Assembly: GCF_001625195.1 (NCBI RefSeq)
Contig: NC_054390.1
Coordinates: 6,979,222-7,043,221, forward strand
Reading direction: 5' to 3'
Source of the DNA: Drechmeria coniospora
Lineage: Eukaryota > Ascomycota > Sordariomycetes > Hypocreales > Ophiocordycipitaceae
DNA: 64,000 bases
The notes under the pieces are model-generated. The model did no database searches. It was not told the origin of the DNA and worked only from the letters and a program-made list of their open reading frames with translations. The translations under genes and the position numbers were made by a program. Shown in pieces: positions 11,945-22,449 of the stretch (position 1 is its first letter; each line of letters begins with the position of its first letter).

Positions 11945-12922
11945 TTAGTTTCTCGGCCCCTTCCAGTCCTTCATATGGTCCAGAATCAGCTTCGCCCCCT
12001 GGTCCGGGGAATGCTGACGTCCCAGCGCCTCGACAAAGTCGCCCTCCGGATCCATGAGGTAAAAGTAGATGCTGTGATCGACGAGATAGTCCTGGCCCGG
12101 CTTGACGTTCTGCGGCGTGCTAAAGTACACTCGATACTTCTTGCACAGGTCCTTGATCTGGTCGTAGGTGCCCGTGAGGCCGATGAAGGACGGGTGGAAC
12201 TCGGCGAGGTAGGATTTGAGCGCGCCCGGATCGTCGCGCTCAGGGTCGCAAGTGATGAAGATGGGCAGGAGGGAGCCGGAGGCTTTGGCCTCAACGACGT
12301 CAAGCATGCGGGCCATCTTGTCGAGCTCCTCCGGGCAGATGTCGGGGCAGCGCGTGAAGCCAAAGTACACCTGTGGAGGGGCGGCAGTCAGCGAGTGGAT
12401 GTGCACCGTCGCCGACGGGAGCTGGAGCTTACCAGTGCGTATTTTCCTTTCATCATTGCGCTCGTGAAGGCCTTCCCGTCCTGGTCGACGAGCTCGAAGT
12501 CGCCGCCGACCTTGGGCCGTCCAATCCCCTTCGCCGCATCCGCTATCCTCTTCCTCTGCATGCGCCCCTTCTCGAACTCAAAGTACCAGACCAGCGCGCC
12601 GCATGTGGCGACGAAGAGGATGCCCGCTTTCCACGAGAATGGCTGCTCTCCACGTCAGCGGACGTCCACGGCCAGCCAGCGTGCGAGACGATGTCCCTAC
12701 CCCCGTGCTATGCCGGCTCTTGGCCTGCTCGACCGTCTTGTACTTTGTCCGCCGTTGCGTCATGGGTTGAAAGGGCCTGGAAGGCAGGGGAGCTCGAGGA
12801 ATCGTCGGCCGCAGCTGGGTCGCCAGCCGGGCGCTGCTCGACATGCATCGTTGACATTGGCGGGATGGGTGACTGCTTAATGCGCCCAGAAAGACCTTGG
12901 TCGACGCGACGGAATGAGACAT
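11945..12922 (-). CDS. SCO1: SCO1-type copper chaperone for cytochrome c oxidase
   Basis: Inner-membrane copper metallochaperone that helps build the CuA site of cytochrome c oxidase subunit 2. Exons are 12922-12701, 12642-12433 and 12370-11945 (285 residues). The N-terminus is Ser/Arg-rich with few acidic residues, as in a mitochondrial targeting sequence. A single membrane segment lies near residues 78-95 (WKAGILFVATCGALVWYF). The soluble thioredoxin-like domain carries the copper ligands Cys152 and Cys156 (TRCPDICPEEL) and His243 (YLVDHSIYFYLMD). The start at 12922 was chosen over an in-frame ATG at 13057 because it gives a compact presequence; the longer form is possible. It is divergent from SPP1. 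Confidence 0.95.
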
Positions 12923-13430
12923 GGCGTTCTGTGCAAGGAAAGCAGGCGGCATGCAGCGTTGGGCGAGTTTGGGGATTCGTCGTGATGTGACTGCAGGCAA
13001 GCAAAAGCTCTCCGGTAGCGCGACAGGACGAGCACGAGTTGGTGCAAGATCCATCACAAACGAGGTGTTAACCCCGACAATTTGCCGATGGCCCCCCTCC
13101 GCTGCAGCTCATATCGGGGCGATGGCTTAGTCATCTTGACACTTCAAGCATGCAGGGATGCCAGGCAGCATGCCGCGACCAGGAACAAACTATCCAGGCT
13201 CCGAGACTTCGAAACGATCTATGGCTTGCTATGGCATACGCGATCTGATCTGACCCTAAACTCCTCGCCCGAATTATCGTCAGCGACGGATCATCATATC
13301 GTCATTGCACAGCCAACAATATGGCGAAGCGATGATAGAGCCATCACCAGACCGGATTTAGCCATTTGCTTGGATTGGATGCAGATCAAGACCGACGGCC
13401 AGCTTCGAAGGCGCTCATCAGATCCTGGCC
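12923..13430. other. Divergent promoter region between SCO1 and SPP1
   Basis: This 508-base spacer separates the start codons of two divergent genes and should hold both promoters. It lacks the GTAC-word clusters found in larger spacers. I recognise no specific binding site. Confidence 0.5.
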
Positions 13431-15034
13431 ATGGACCGCCAAGGTCAGGGTCAGGCACAGCCAGCGCCGGCCTACTTTGAGGCCCGGTTTGTGCTGATGG
13501 ACGATGAACTCCCGGAAGCTGAAGCTGCCGAACCCCCCGCTGCCCCGGTTCGCGAACCATCGCCTCGGCTCGGCGCAGAATCTATCGCTGTCGATCCGGC
13601 CAATGCAAAGCATGCGGCTGACGAACCGATTGCCGACGAACCGCTTTCTGACGAACCACCACCTGTCGAACCTCTTCCTGTCGAACCGCTTCCTGTCGAA
13701 GCGTTTCCTGCCGAACCCCTCACCACCGAACGCTTGGCCTCTTCGCCCGCTAAGCCTGACATCCCTCTCCTGCCTTCGACCGAGGCGACGGTCTCGGTGC
13801 CGATCGAGACGCCAGATCCAAAGCCAGTCGCGGCATCCCACCACAAGAAAAAGGGCACCGCCGTTGCTACGAAGAAGCCACCCAAACGGCCTCAGAATGA
13901 CGGCCCCCAGAAAAAGAAAAAGAGGAAGAAGAAACCGAAATCAAGCTCGTCCGGCGGCGCAAACGACGAATCGTCCGGGGATGATGGCGGGTCCGATGGC
14001 GGACCGTATTGCCTCTGCCGCGGACCCGACGATCACCGTTGGATGATATGCTGCGAGTTTTGCGAGGATTGGTTCCATGGGGAGTGCATCAAAATGTCCA
14101 AGGAAGTGGGCGAGCACCTCATCGAAAGGTTTGTCTGTCCCTCCTGCTCAAGCGACAATCGGACGACGATCTACAAGAAGTCGTGCGCGCTCACGACGTG
14201 CAAGAAGTCGGCGCGTCTGAGCCAGGGCCAGCCCAGTGTTTTTTGCTCAAACGAGCACGCGCAGAGCTGGTGGGAGCGGCTGATCGGACAGGTGCCAAAG
14301 GGCCAGGCGACGGCGGGACTCAGCGACCGACTCTCTCAGGGAGAGCTCGTTGCACTTCTCCGCAGTGACCTGGGCACGGTCGGCGAGGACGGCATGTGGA
14401 GGCTGGCCAAGGTGCCATTCGCCAATGGCGGCCCGGAGAAGGATACCGGTACGTCGCGGGTTCGTGGGCGGGCACTCGGCATCGCATGCTGACCTGCGCC
14501 TGTGTAGATGACGCGCTCTCTCCCATACTCAGCGACGAGGAGAAGGTGCTCCTCAAGGAGTCGTACGATGGCCGATTGCAGCTGGGAGAAGAGACGCAGC
14601 TTTGCCACAAGATGCTTACCCTCGTCGAGCTCGCGCAAGCGCGACGACGCGCCGCCATCACCGCCGGCCTCTTTGGCGAGGACATCTGCGGCTACGATTC
14701 TCGGCTGGACACGGTCTCGGCCCGCGACGCCTTCGCGGCCTATGCCAAGTCGGAAGAGGGCGATGCGACGTTTCGCGCGTCGGCGCTGACGGACCCCCTA
14801 GGCGAGGACCACGCGGTCAGGGGCATGTGCGAGAAGAAGAGGTGCAAGGTTCACAGCGGCTGGCAGAAGATGCTGCCGCTCGGAATCAAGCATCAAGTCC
14901 GAGAGCTGGCCAAGCAGGCGGCCGAGGCTGGCGAGGAGGAAAAGGTTATGCGCGAAGCAGCGGCCGAGAGGTGGAGGCGGAAGCAGGCGGAAAAGAACTG
15001 GGTGGAGGTGGTCGACATGAGGATCGCGGGCTGA
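13431..15034 (+). CDS. SPP1: SPP1-type PHD-finger subunit of the Set1/COMPASS complex
   Basis: PHD-finger protein matching Spp1/CFP1, the histone H3K4me-reading subunit of the Set1 methyltransferase complex. Exons are 13431-14448 and 14508-15034 (514 residues), with a 59-base intron. The N-terminal 150 residues are Pro/Glu-rich with a short tandem repeat (EPLPVEPLPVEAFPAEPL), followed by a Lys-rich nuclear-type stretch. The PHD finger spans about residues 193-242 (YCLCRGPDDHRWMICCEFC, DWFHGECI, FVCPSC). A second Cys-rich module follows (SCALTTCKKSARL, VFCSNEHAQSWW), as in Spp1 orthologues. The C-terminal half is helical and ends in a coiled coil. Seen: domains and order. Known: Spp1 links COMPASS to H3K4me and, in yeast meiosis, to recombination sites. 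Confidence 0.9.
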
Positions 15035-15190
15035 CGAGCCGCACGTTTGGATCCAAGGCTCTTTGCGGCGGCGTTGGGGGAAACTTGGTACGCGTGCGGC
15101 GGATTAGGACGTATTGGCGTTGCCTGACGGCATGACGGCGTTTTGCGGAAAATCTTTGATAAACGGCAGCATGGTCAAGCGGCCGGCCGC

Positions 15191-15693
15191 CTAGACGCGA
15201 TGGAAGTAGATCGTGATCCGGGCTACCGACACGTTGGAGAATCTCAGGTCCAGGAAGCCCAAGGCGCTTGCAGCGACGGCTGCTTGCCCCTGGATCGCGC
15301 ATTGCATCTAGATCGTGCGATGCCAGCACAAGCCTTTCCGTGGGAGGCGCAAAGTCGTCTTGTTTCACCAGGCCGGCACGCTCCTTTGCCGTCTTTGGAG
15401 GGAAGGGGATCAGACGGACAGTGAAGCCCGGGCTGCCCAGATCACACACCACCTCTCGTTGGTTGTTGGGCCTGAAATCGCATTGCCTCCGGCCACAGTC
15501 GGGGTGTGAGGAAGACCAGAAGACGCACCTCTGGAAAATAGACGACAGGCGTCTCGTTGATGGCCAAAGTTCTCTGCTTGCATCGGCGGCGACGTTCGCC
15601 AGCTGCTTGGTAGTCAGTCTTGTCCGAGCTCGACCCGAAGGTGGGGTGGAGGAGCGGAGCGGCATATGAAGCTCCACAATCCACACGGGGCAT
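15191..15693 (-). other. Possible small unrecognised gene or gene remnant
   Basis: The minus strand shows three coding-like segments in different frames. The first, from an ATG at 15693, runs to a possible GTGCGT donor after ...NETPVVYFPE. The second is near 15460-15370 (GFTVRLIPFPPKTAKERAGL), with G/C-rich third positions. The third is 15289-15191 (GQAAVAASALGFLDLRFSNV..., stop at 15193-15191), after a plausible ...ATCCAG acceptor. A CTG/GTGAAA donor at 15369-15368 would join the last two in frame. I could not join the first segment to the second in frame. No family is recognised. This may be a real short gene with weak splice sites or a decayed gene. Confidence 0.25.
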
Positions 15694-17309
15694 GGATCAC
15701 GATGCTCCATATCAATACTGTCCGAGTGCTCCGTACTCCGTACTGTACGTGTGATTGCATGCAAGTAATATAGCATTTATCCTGTCCTTGTGCGTGATTC
15801 GGAGTACATGGGGAGCACATGCACATGTACACCTAGGTGTACTTGAACGTCCTGCCCCGACACCGCAGAGTCGCGTCTAAAATTCTAACGACGAAGCCAA
15901 ATCTCGTCATTCATCAGGGTACTCTCAGCGTGATTCGTCCACTGTTGATTCCATGATAGCTGAGAAGTATGGTGCAGTAATACATATCCAGTATTTTGAA
16001 TCCTTCCAATTGATGTAAACTTCTCAAGAAGAAGTTCGACCGCCTCGCAAGTTCGCCTGGGTTGCGCGCAAGGGGACGGCAGGATATCTGAGCTAGTTAG
16101 AGCCGGCGGTTAGACCTTGTGTGAAGTCGTCCTTCATCCAGTCCAAGGCCAGTTCCTACCAGATTAGACAATAGAGCTCAGAATATCAGAATAGCGAGTA
16201 TCGGCGCCTATTACATGGTGAGGAGACACCTGGCTCGAGACTGGCCAACGCTTTCGACAACTTGGCCAACATCTCGCAGTACCGTAGATTTGAGCATCAG
16301 CCTTATGCCTATGTTTGAGCGTTGCCTTGGTTCTCAAGGGTTGAGCTCAGATCTGGTCCGAAAGCTCATCGCATCGCGGCGAAAAGAAAGCGTTGAGTGT
16401 TGATGAGGGTGGGAGCGTTTTTTTACCTTACCCCTCCATGCAAGTCGTAGAAGTCGGGATTTAACATTTTCCGACCAGCCATAATCCGCCGTAACGCCCA
16501 ACAACATCCCCAACAGCTCCCTTTCCCCAAAGACATATCACAGTCGGGGGACACGTCAGATGCCGCACAAGGGATGTTTTTCGTTAAAAAAAAAGGCATT
16601 CGATACCTTCATCTGCGGCACCACGGTTTTCAACAAGGTGTTCGATGCCTGAGACGTAGGGAGTGTTTGTGTTGGAGGAGTCGCCGCTGCGGCCTTGTGA
16701 CAATGTCGGGAAGCAAATCGACAACACCGGTGCTGCAGATAGAGGAGGAGAAATGCTCGTCCATGACCCCGAAAGCTACTATCCAGCACGGATCGGGAAG
16801 ACAATCCAAAGCGTGAACGCAAGTCAGCTCGCGGGGGGTGACGCTGCGCTCTGATACCTGGCTTGTCGCTGTCGACGGGTGCGGATTCAGTTGATCACCA
16901 GTTGAACTGATGTCAACTGGCGGCCAGCAACGGCCGATGGCCAGATGACTCCTCCCATAAACAGGCCAGAATCACCTTGTCGACTTCGCGTACGGCCTAG
17001 CTACGCGATAGATGGCTACCCTGCACAACTGGTGAACCACAGTATGTCGGTGAGACCGACGCTGAAGTAGCTGAATCGAGCAAGACTTGTCGCCCTACAC
17101 GGGAGCGCAGGGAACATCGCGAGCTGAACTACATGCAACTACGGTGTGCAAAATTCCATAAAAATCCCATGCCGGCAAGTGCATACTGTGCCCTGGGCAA
17201 CAACGTCTCAGAACAGTGGCACACACAGAGGCAGCAGCTCACTGGCTGAATGGACTCGATGAGAGCCGTTCTATTAGGCAAAGAACTAGCGATGGGATAG
17301 ATGGTAGGA
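15694..17309. other. Gene-poor spacer
   Basis: This 1.6-kb spacer lies upstream of the VOC gene's 3' end. A small patch of GTAC-type words occurs at about 15725-15850. The part from 15870 to 17300 is of mixed composition, with A/T runs (16420, 16583). Short ORFs lack domains or consistent codon use. I see nothing else. Confidence 0.5.
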
Positions 17310-17898
17310 CTAATGCTTGGACCAAATTCCAATAATGTTGCCTTCGGTGTCGATGAATCGGGCAAAATGGCCCATGTCCCCGCCGATGGCCGTCTTGGGG
17401 CTGTTGCGCCTGTCAGCTGCTGGGCTCTCGGGTTCGGCGTGAACAAGGATCGGATCGGATTGTCGCTCACCATTGCACATCACCGCCGTGTTTCTTGACC
17501 GTCTCGAGCGTCTCGTTGCATTCGTCGACACAAAATGTCGGCAGCGCGGGGAGAACCTCCTTGTTCTGCTTGCTGTGCTTGGTCTGCTGGAAGCCGTCCT
17601 CCATGGCAAGGAAGGCGCCGTGAACGCCTCCTCGGTTGAAGAAATGCATGCTCTTGATGCCGCAGACTTTCTCAGGCATGGGCATGGACTCGCCCTGGCA
17701 TTCCCAGCCGAAGACGTCGGCGTAGAGCTTCTTGGCACGGTTGATGTCGTGGACAGGGATCTCGAGCCAGCACATCTCGCCCGTCTTGTGTCGCTGCCCG
17801 AGGGGGGAAGACGGCGGTCAGCAAGGGTGGCTAACGGGGATGGGAGCGAGCATGAGTGAACGATGGGGGGTGGGTTGTCATACCGCGCTCTCAGCCAT
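17310..17898 (-). CDS. VOC (glyoxalase/bleomycin-resistance fold) protein
   Basis: Small single-domain protein of the vicinal oxygen chelate superfamily. Exons are 17898-17884 (only five codons), 17793-17471 and 17409-17310 (145 residues). Recognisable parts are MCWLEIPVHDINRAKKLY (strand and helix at the domain start), FFNRGGVHGAFL (second strand) and MGHFARFIDTEGNIIGIW at the end, with Asp-Xaa-Glu-Gly-Asn typical of this fold. Members of this subgroup are often annotated as glyoxalase-like or lactoylglutathione-lyase-related, but neither substrate nor metal ligands can be assigned with confidence. Both introns join in frame, and the tiny first exon has a good GTATGA donor. Confidence 0.85.
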
Positions 17899-19079
17899 GG
17901 TCGTTGTTCTTGGCACTTGCCGTGTCGCTTCTTAGACGAACTAGAGGTTGGGAGCAGGATTTGATTTAAGGTAGAAGTGTCCTCGGTGATCCGTCTGAAG
18001 AAAGGCTGAAATCCATCTGGGCAGACACCAGCCTTATATCTTCTGCCGATGCGGTCGAGAACTGGCGGTGGCTAAGACGGCAAAAGGAGCGAGTGCCGCG
18101 TCGGCGATAGCGGCCAATGGCGAGGGCCGGCAGAAGGTGAAAGTTCCCATCTCGTTCGAGCTCCAAGACCATGGCGCTCAACGAACCCCGCAGCCATTCC
18201 CAGCAGGGCAATTAGCACGTCACAGCCATGTCATCGTGAACGAGGACGACGAGCGGCCGTGGCATGACGCACGACCAATTTCACCCACCGTGTATCCCCT
18301 TGTATCGTGCTTGACCGCCGGCAACTCGGCCGCCTTTTCCGCCAGCCATGTTCTTTCGTGCACGGGCATGGAACCGACCTGACTTGATGGGCGACGCTGG
18401 CGCGAGGGGGTTTCCCCATATTTCATTCCGTCAATTCACTGTCTGGCTAGGCACCAGCGACCGCAGCAGGGCGTCCTGGAAAGTTGACGGCGAGGCATGC
18501 CAAAGTGTTTGCGCTGTAACCCTCGGGACGGACTCGGTGCCATGAATCCATTCACGCCGCACGGCACGGCAGAGCACGGTAGCGTAATGGCACCTCTCCA
18601 TCGGAGACGAGGCTGAGGCCGAGACCGACCCGATCGGTAAACTGAAAGCGGGGTGCCCTCCCAAGGCATGACGAGAACAAGTCTGGATGGCATCACTTCG
18701 TACCCCAGGCCGTCCCTATCGTGCTGGTCGAGTGGTTGGAAGGGAAATATTGAAGCAGATCACGGCCCACAGCCGCTGGGTTGGTTGGGACCAATGTGGT
18801 CAGGATGCCCTGCTCGCGCTTGTGGCAGAGTGTAGCCATCTGCGTGTCCTCGATTGCCTTGGCCGTGCATCTGTGGCCGTCAAGCGGTGGCCGAGGGAGG
18901 CCGTAGATGGATAGTTGGCAGGTTTTATGCCCAGCTGAGCCCAAGTCGCTGCAGATTTCCGTCTTTTCTGCTGCTACCTACTACTCCATACTGGCTGTGG
19001 AAATGGAAGGGGAGAGCTGCCAAGCTACCGCACTGCTTGCGACCAACTCTGGCGGCGAGAGAAGGAGCAATCTTGTAAT

Positions 19080-19660
19080 AAGTGCAAGTACTGTGCTGTA
19101 CTTACCGTAGGTGCATTGGGTAACTTGACATGTGTGGCTGTACGGAGTACTTGTGGAGTACATGTACTTCCTCCGTATTATTGTACTGGCACTCATGGGT
19201 ACTCTGAAATATACTGTATTAATTAGGTATCTAGTACATACTCGGTTCTCCGTACGAGAAATACTTGCCTGTAATTTAGAACCGTCCGTAAGTAAGTAGG
19301 TGCAAGTAGGTGCAAGTAAGTACTTTACAGTGCTGTACGTAGTATCCGAGACCTGCTCAGTAGCCCAGTTCATCGACCATGTATGGAGTACTCCGTAGGC
19401 GTACTTGTCAGAACTTAGGTGTAAGTACAGTGTACAAGTAAAGTTCATTGGTACTAGTTATTTAGCAGCACTCCTACTTGTAGGTAGGTATACTACATGT
19501 AAGTAAATGTCCAGGTACAGCGTACGCAGTAGTTATGACTTCGTGCACGTAAGAACGGCTGTACAGTTAGTAGTTACACCTCGCCCATGCTGGAGCTGCA
19601 AGGACGAACCGAGTACTTATCTTGTAATATTAAGTACAGGGAGCTCAACTGCTGTACCGG
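19080..19660. repeat. GTAC/ACTCCGTA word cluster 3
   Basis: Dense cluster of GTAC, AAGTACTT, GTAAGTAAGTAGG and TACGGAGTAC words on both strands. It includes two adjacent copies of GTAGGTGCAA near 19297-19315. There is no ORF or transposon structure. Confidence 0.7.
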
Positions 19661-20214
19661 CACAACCTGGTCCACAATGATCCGCCCCACAAGCCAATCA
19701 CGCAGGCTCCCGCTCATCGCTCAGCACCAGCTACAGCAGTTCCTGCAGTGAGACACGCCTACGAGGCGCTGTAACACTCGGTGCGGTAAGCGCATGCATT
19801 CGTTACAAGTGCTGCAGAGCAGCCATCTCTTTGTCCCTTTGTCGCGCTGTCCGGCCACCCATTCGCCTCCTAGCCAACCAACTAACTCCCTACCAGTGGT
19901 TACAGTAGCCAACTAATCCGACTAGCCTAGCCTCCTTGGCTCTATTCCTACTCTGTGCTCTCGCTTTCTTGCTCTGCTGTTCCGCTCTGCTCTTCTCTGC
20001 CATCTCTGCTCCTCCATCAGATCCAAGAAATTAGCTCTCGTCCTCGCCGTACCTTCATACCCAAGTACGCACAAGCCTGGAGACGCTCTTCATCATCCCA
20101 AATTCATTACACCCTCCCAATTGCGATCGACATATCCCGACACCCGGGTTTGCGACTCACCTGGTGACCCGAATCCAAGCTGTTTCTCCCTTCATCAATC
20201 GCCCAACCATCAAT

Positions 20215-20290
20215 TCTTCCCTCCCGGCTGTCTTCCTCTCCTCCTCCCCTCCCTCCCTCCCCCCCTCCTCCTCTCCTCCTCCTTCGCCAC
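20215..20290 (+). promoter_or_regulatory. Pyrimidine-rich tract upstream of NASP-type gene
   Basis: An almost pure C/T run on the coding strand ends about 35 bases before the ATG at 20326. CT-rich tracts at this position are common at transcription starts of highly expressed filamentous-fungal genes; the function here is inferred. Confidence 0.5.
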
Positions 20291-20325
20291 CGCCCTTGCA
20301 CCGAAATCCGTGTCTGGCCGCAGCA

Positions 20326-21981
20326 ATGGCGGACTCAGTAGCAGAGACGCGACCTGCCGAGGAGACCGTGGAAGCATCCGAGGTCGTCGCCGAGGCCGTA
20401 ACCGACACCGTCGCCGAGCCTGTCGTCGAGACCAAGACCGAGACCGAGACCCAGACGATCGGTGAGCCCAGCGGCAAGTCGTTGCTGGAAGAGCCTGCCG
20501 CCGCCGACAGCGGATTCGCCACACCCATCTCGCGCGACGAGGACCCCAATTCCAAAAAGGTCACCCTCGCCGACCTGAGCGCCAAGGGCACCGCCCTCTA
20601 CGCCCACCGGAGCTACGAGGAGGCGACCGAAATCTTCTCTAGGGCCAGCATCTTGCAGGCCGAGATCAACGGCGAGACGGCCCCCGAAAACGCCGAGATC
20701 CTCTTCCACTACGGTCGCAGCCTCTTCAAGGTCGGCCAGAGCAAGAGTGACGTCCTCGGCGGTCCCGCCGTCGCCGACAAGGGTGCTGCCGCCAAGGGTG
20801 CGAGCCAGAACATCATCAAGGACGCCATCGAGGGTGCCGGGAGGAGCCTGGACGAGGGAGACGAGCCCGCCGGAGGCCCGGCCCCCCCAGCCGAGACGGT
20901 GCCGGAGGACGAGGCCGGTGCCGGAAAGAAGGCCGAGGCCAAGGAGGGCGCTGTCGATGCGAAGAAGCCTCTCTTCCAATTCTCCGGTGACGAGAACTTT
21001 GACGAACCCGACGATGACGACGACGACGCGCCCGAGGGGCAGGAGGAGGATGACGACGATCTGGCGACGGCGTTTGAGATCCTCGACCTCGCTCGCGTCT
21101 GCTACCTCAAGCAGCTTGAGAAGCTGACGCCCGAGCAAGGGACAGCCGAGGATGACGCCGCCCCCGACCCCGAACCGTCCTCGGTCCGACACATCAAGGA
21201 GCGTCTCGCCGACACCCACGACTGCCTCGCCGAAATCTCGCTCGAGAATGAGCGCTACCCGGCCGCGATAGAAGACGGTCGCGTCTCGCTCAAGTACAAG
21301 ATGGAGCTCTACCCGGAGGAGTCGGAAATTGTCGCCGAGGCTCACTACAAGCTCTCGCTCGCCCTCGAGTTCGCCTCCGTCACCGTCTCCGACGAGGAAG
21401 GCAAGAATGCCAAGCGCGAGGCCGTCGACCAGCAACTCCGTGACGAGGCCGTCGAGGAGATGGAGCTCGCCATCAAGAGCTTCAAGCTCAAGATGCAGGG
21501 CAAGGAGGTCGACCTCGCCACCATGGCCTCGCCCGAGGACAACGACCTCGCCCGCCAGGCCATCTCCGAGATGAAGGAGGTCGTCGCCGACATGGAGCAG
21601 CGCGTGCGTTTGTCCCATCCCCCACTCCGCCGCCACCAAGCTACGTCTGCATGGCTAACATGACACCCTGAGAACCAGCTTGTCGACCTGCGCAAGGACC
21701 ACATCGACGCCAGCAAGCTCCTCGGCGCCTCCGAAGCCAACGCCCTCGGTGGCATCCTCGGCGCCGCCCTGGGCGAGTCTGCCGCAGAGACGCTCGCACG
21801 CGTCCAGGAGGCGACCAAGACGGCCACCGATCTCACCGGTCTCATTCGCAAGAAGAATCCCGCCGACTCCGTTTCCACCTCGACCAACGGCAAGCGGAAA
21901 GCGGAAGACGACGTGATGCCCGCCGGGGGCGAGTCGCCCAAGAAGGCTAGGGTTGACGACGATGGCGCGCCGCAAGAGTGA
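20326..21981 (+). CDS. NASP/Sim3/Hif1-type histone chaperone (SHNi-TPR)
   Basis: Acidic TPR protein of the SHNi-TPR family (human NASP, fission yeast Sim3, budding yeast Hif1), chaperones for histone H3-H4 and CENP-A. Exons are 20326-21603 and 21679-21981 (526 residues). The first 85 residues are a Glu/Thr/Val-rich lead. TPR1 follows (KGTALYAHRSYEEATEIFSR, ILFHYGRSLFKVG). It is interrupted by the long acidic insert characteristic of the family (FDEPDDDDDDAPEGQEEDDD). The remaining TPRs follow (FEILDLARVCYLKQLEKL, LAEISLENERYPAAIEDGR, AEAHYKLSLALEFA). The end is a basic nuclear signal (GKRKAEDD, SPKKARVDDD). The start was placed at the first ATG before the acidic lead. The gene converges with MPP10. 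Confidence 0.9.
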
Positions 21982-22449
21982 ATGTGGCAAAACGGACCAC
22001 ACGATCGTGCAGGCTGAGGCAAGGTGTCGGCGTAGGTGGTGCGTATCTGGAATGTTCCTGGTCGCTACGAAGACAGGAACGTGTCGTTGGGCGGCACGCT
22101 CTGGAGTTGAGCAGTCTTACGGCAGGGGTCGTGTACCCTGATCGAGGGGGGTGATGACGAGGACGGGATGGATGGCAACGAAAGTGTCGCGTGGCAAGTT
22201 GATGAGGCCATAGGCCGATTCGATCTGACCATGTACAGTAGATGTTCCATCGAGTCACTGGCCCAATGACGCGTGAGCAATATTGGAAAGACTTTATTGT
22301 TCGTGCTACAAATAAGGCAGCGAGCGACGTCCATGTCTGATCCATCGACAACCAGCAACGCCGATACAATGAATGAATGCATCTCTTCCCGCACAGCCGC
22401 ACCGCGGTGCACGTGAACCATCCGCATTGCACCATGTCCACGTCTACAT
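21982..22449. other. Convergent 3' spacer between NASP-type gene and MPP10
   Basis: These 468 bases between two stop codons hold both 3' UTRs and terminators. There is no repeat-word cluster and no gene. Confidence 0.5.

Larger units (their letters stand above)
17899..20325. other. Divergent spacer between VOC gene and NASP-type gene
   Basis: This 2.4-kb spacer has ordinary mixed composition for the first 1.15 kb with no supported gene. It then holds a repeat-word cluster (19080-19660, listed) and ends in an ordinary promoter/5' UTR segment. That segment has a strong pyrimidine tract (CT-rich, about 20215-20290) ahead of the NASP-type start codon. Confidence 0.55.

Noticed and set aside
20335..21639. 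434-codon ORF antisense to the NASP-type gene
   Set aside because: It is a shadow of the acidic, GC-rich TPR gene; its Leu/Val/Gly-rich composition has no domain.
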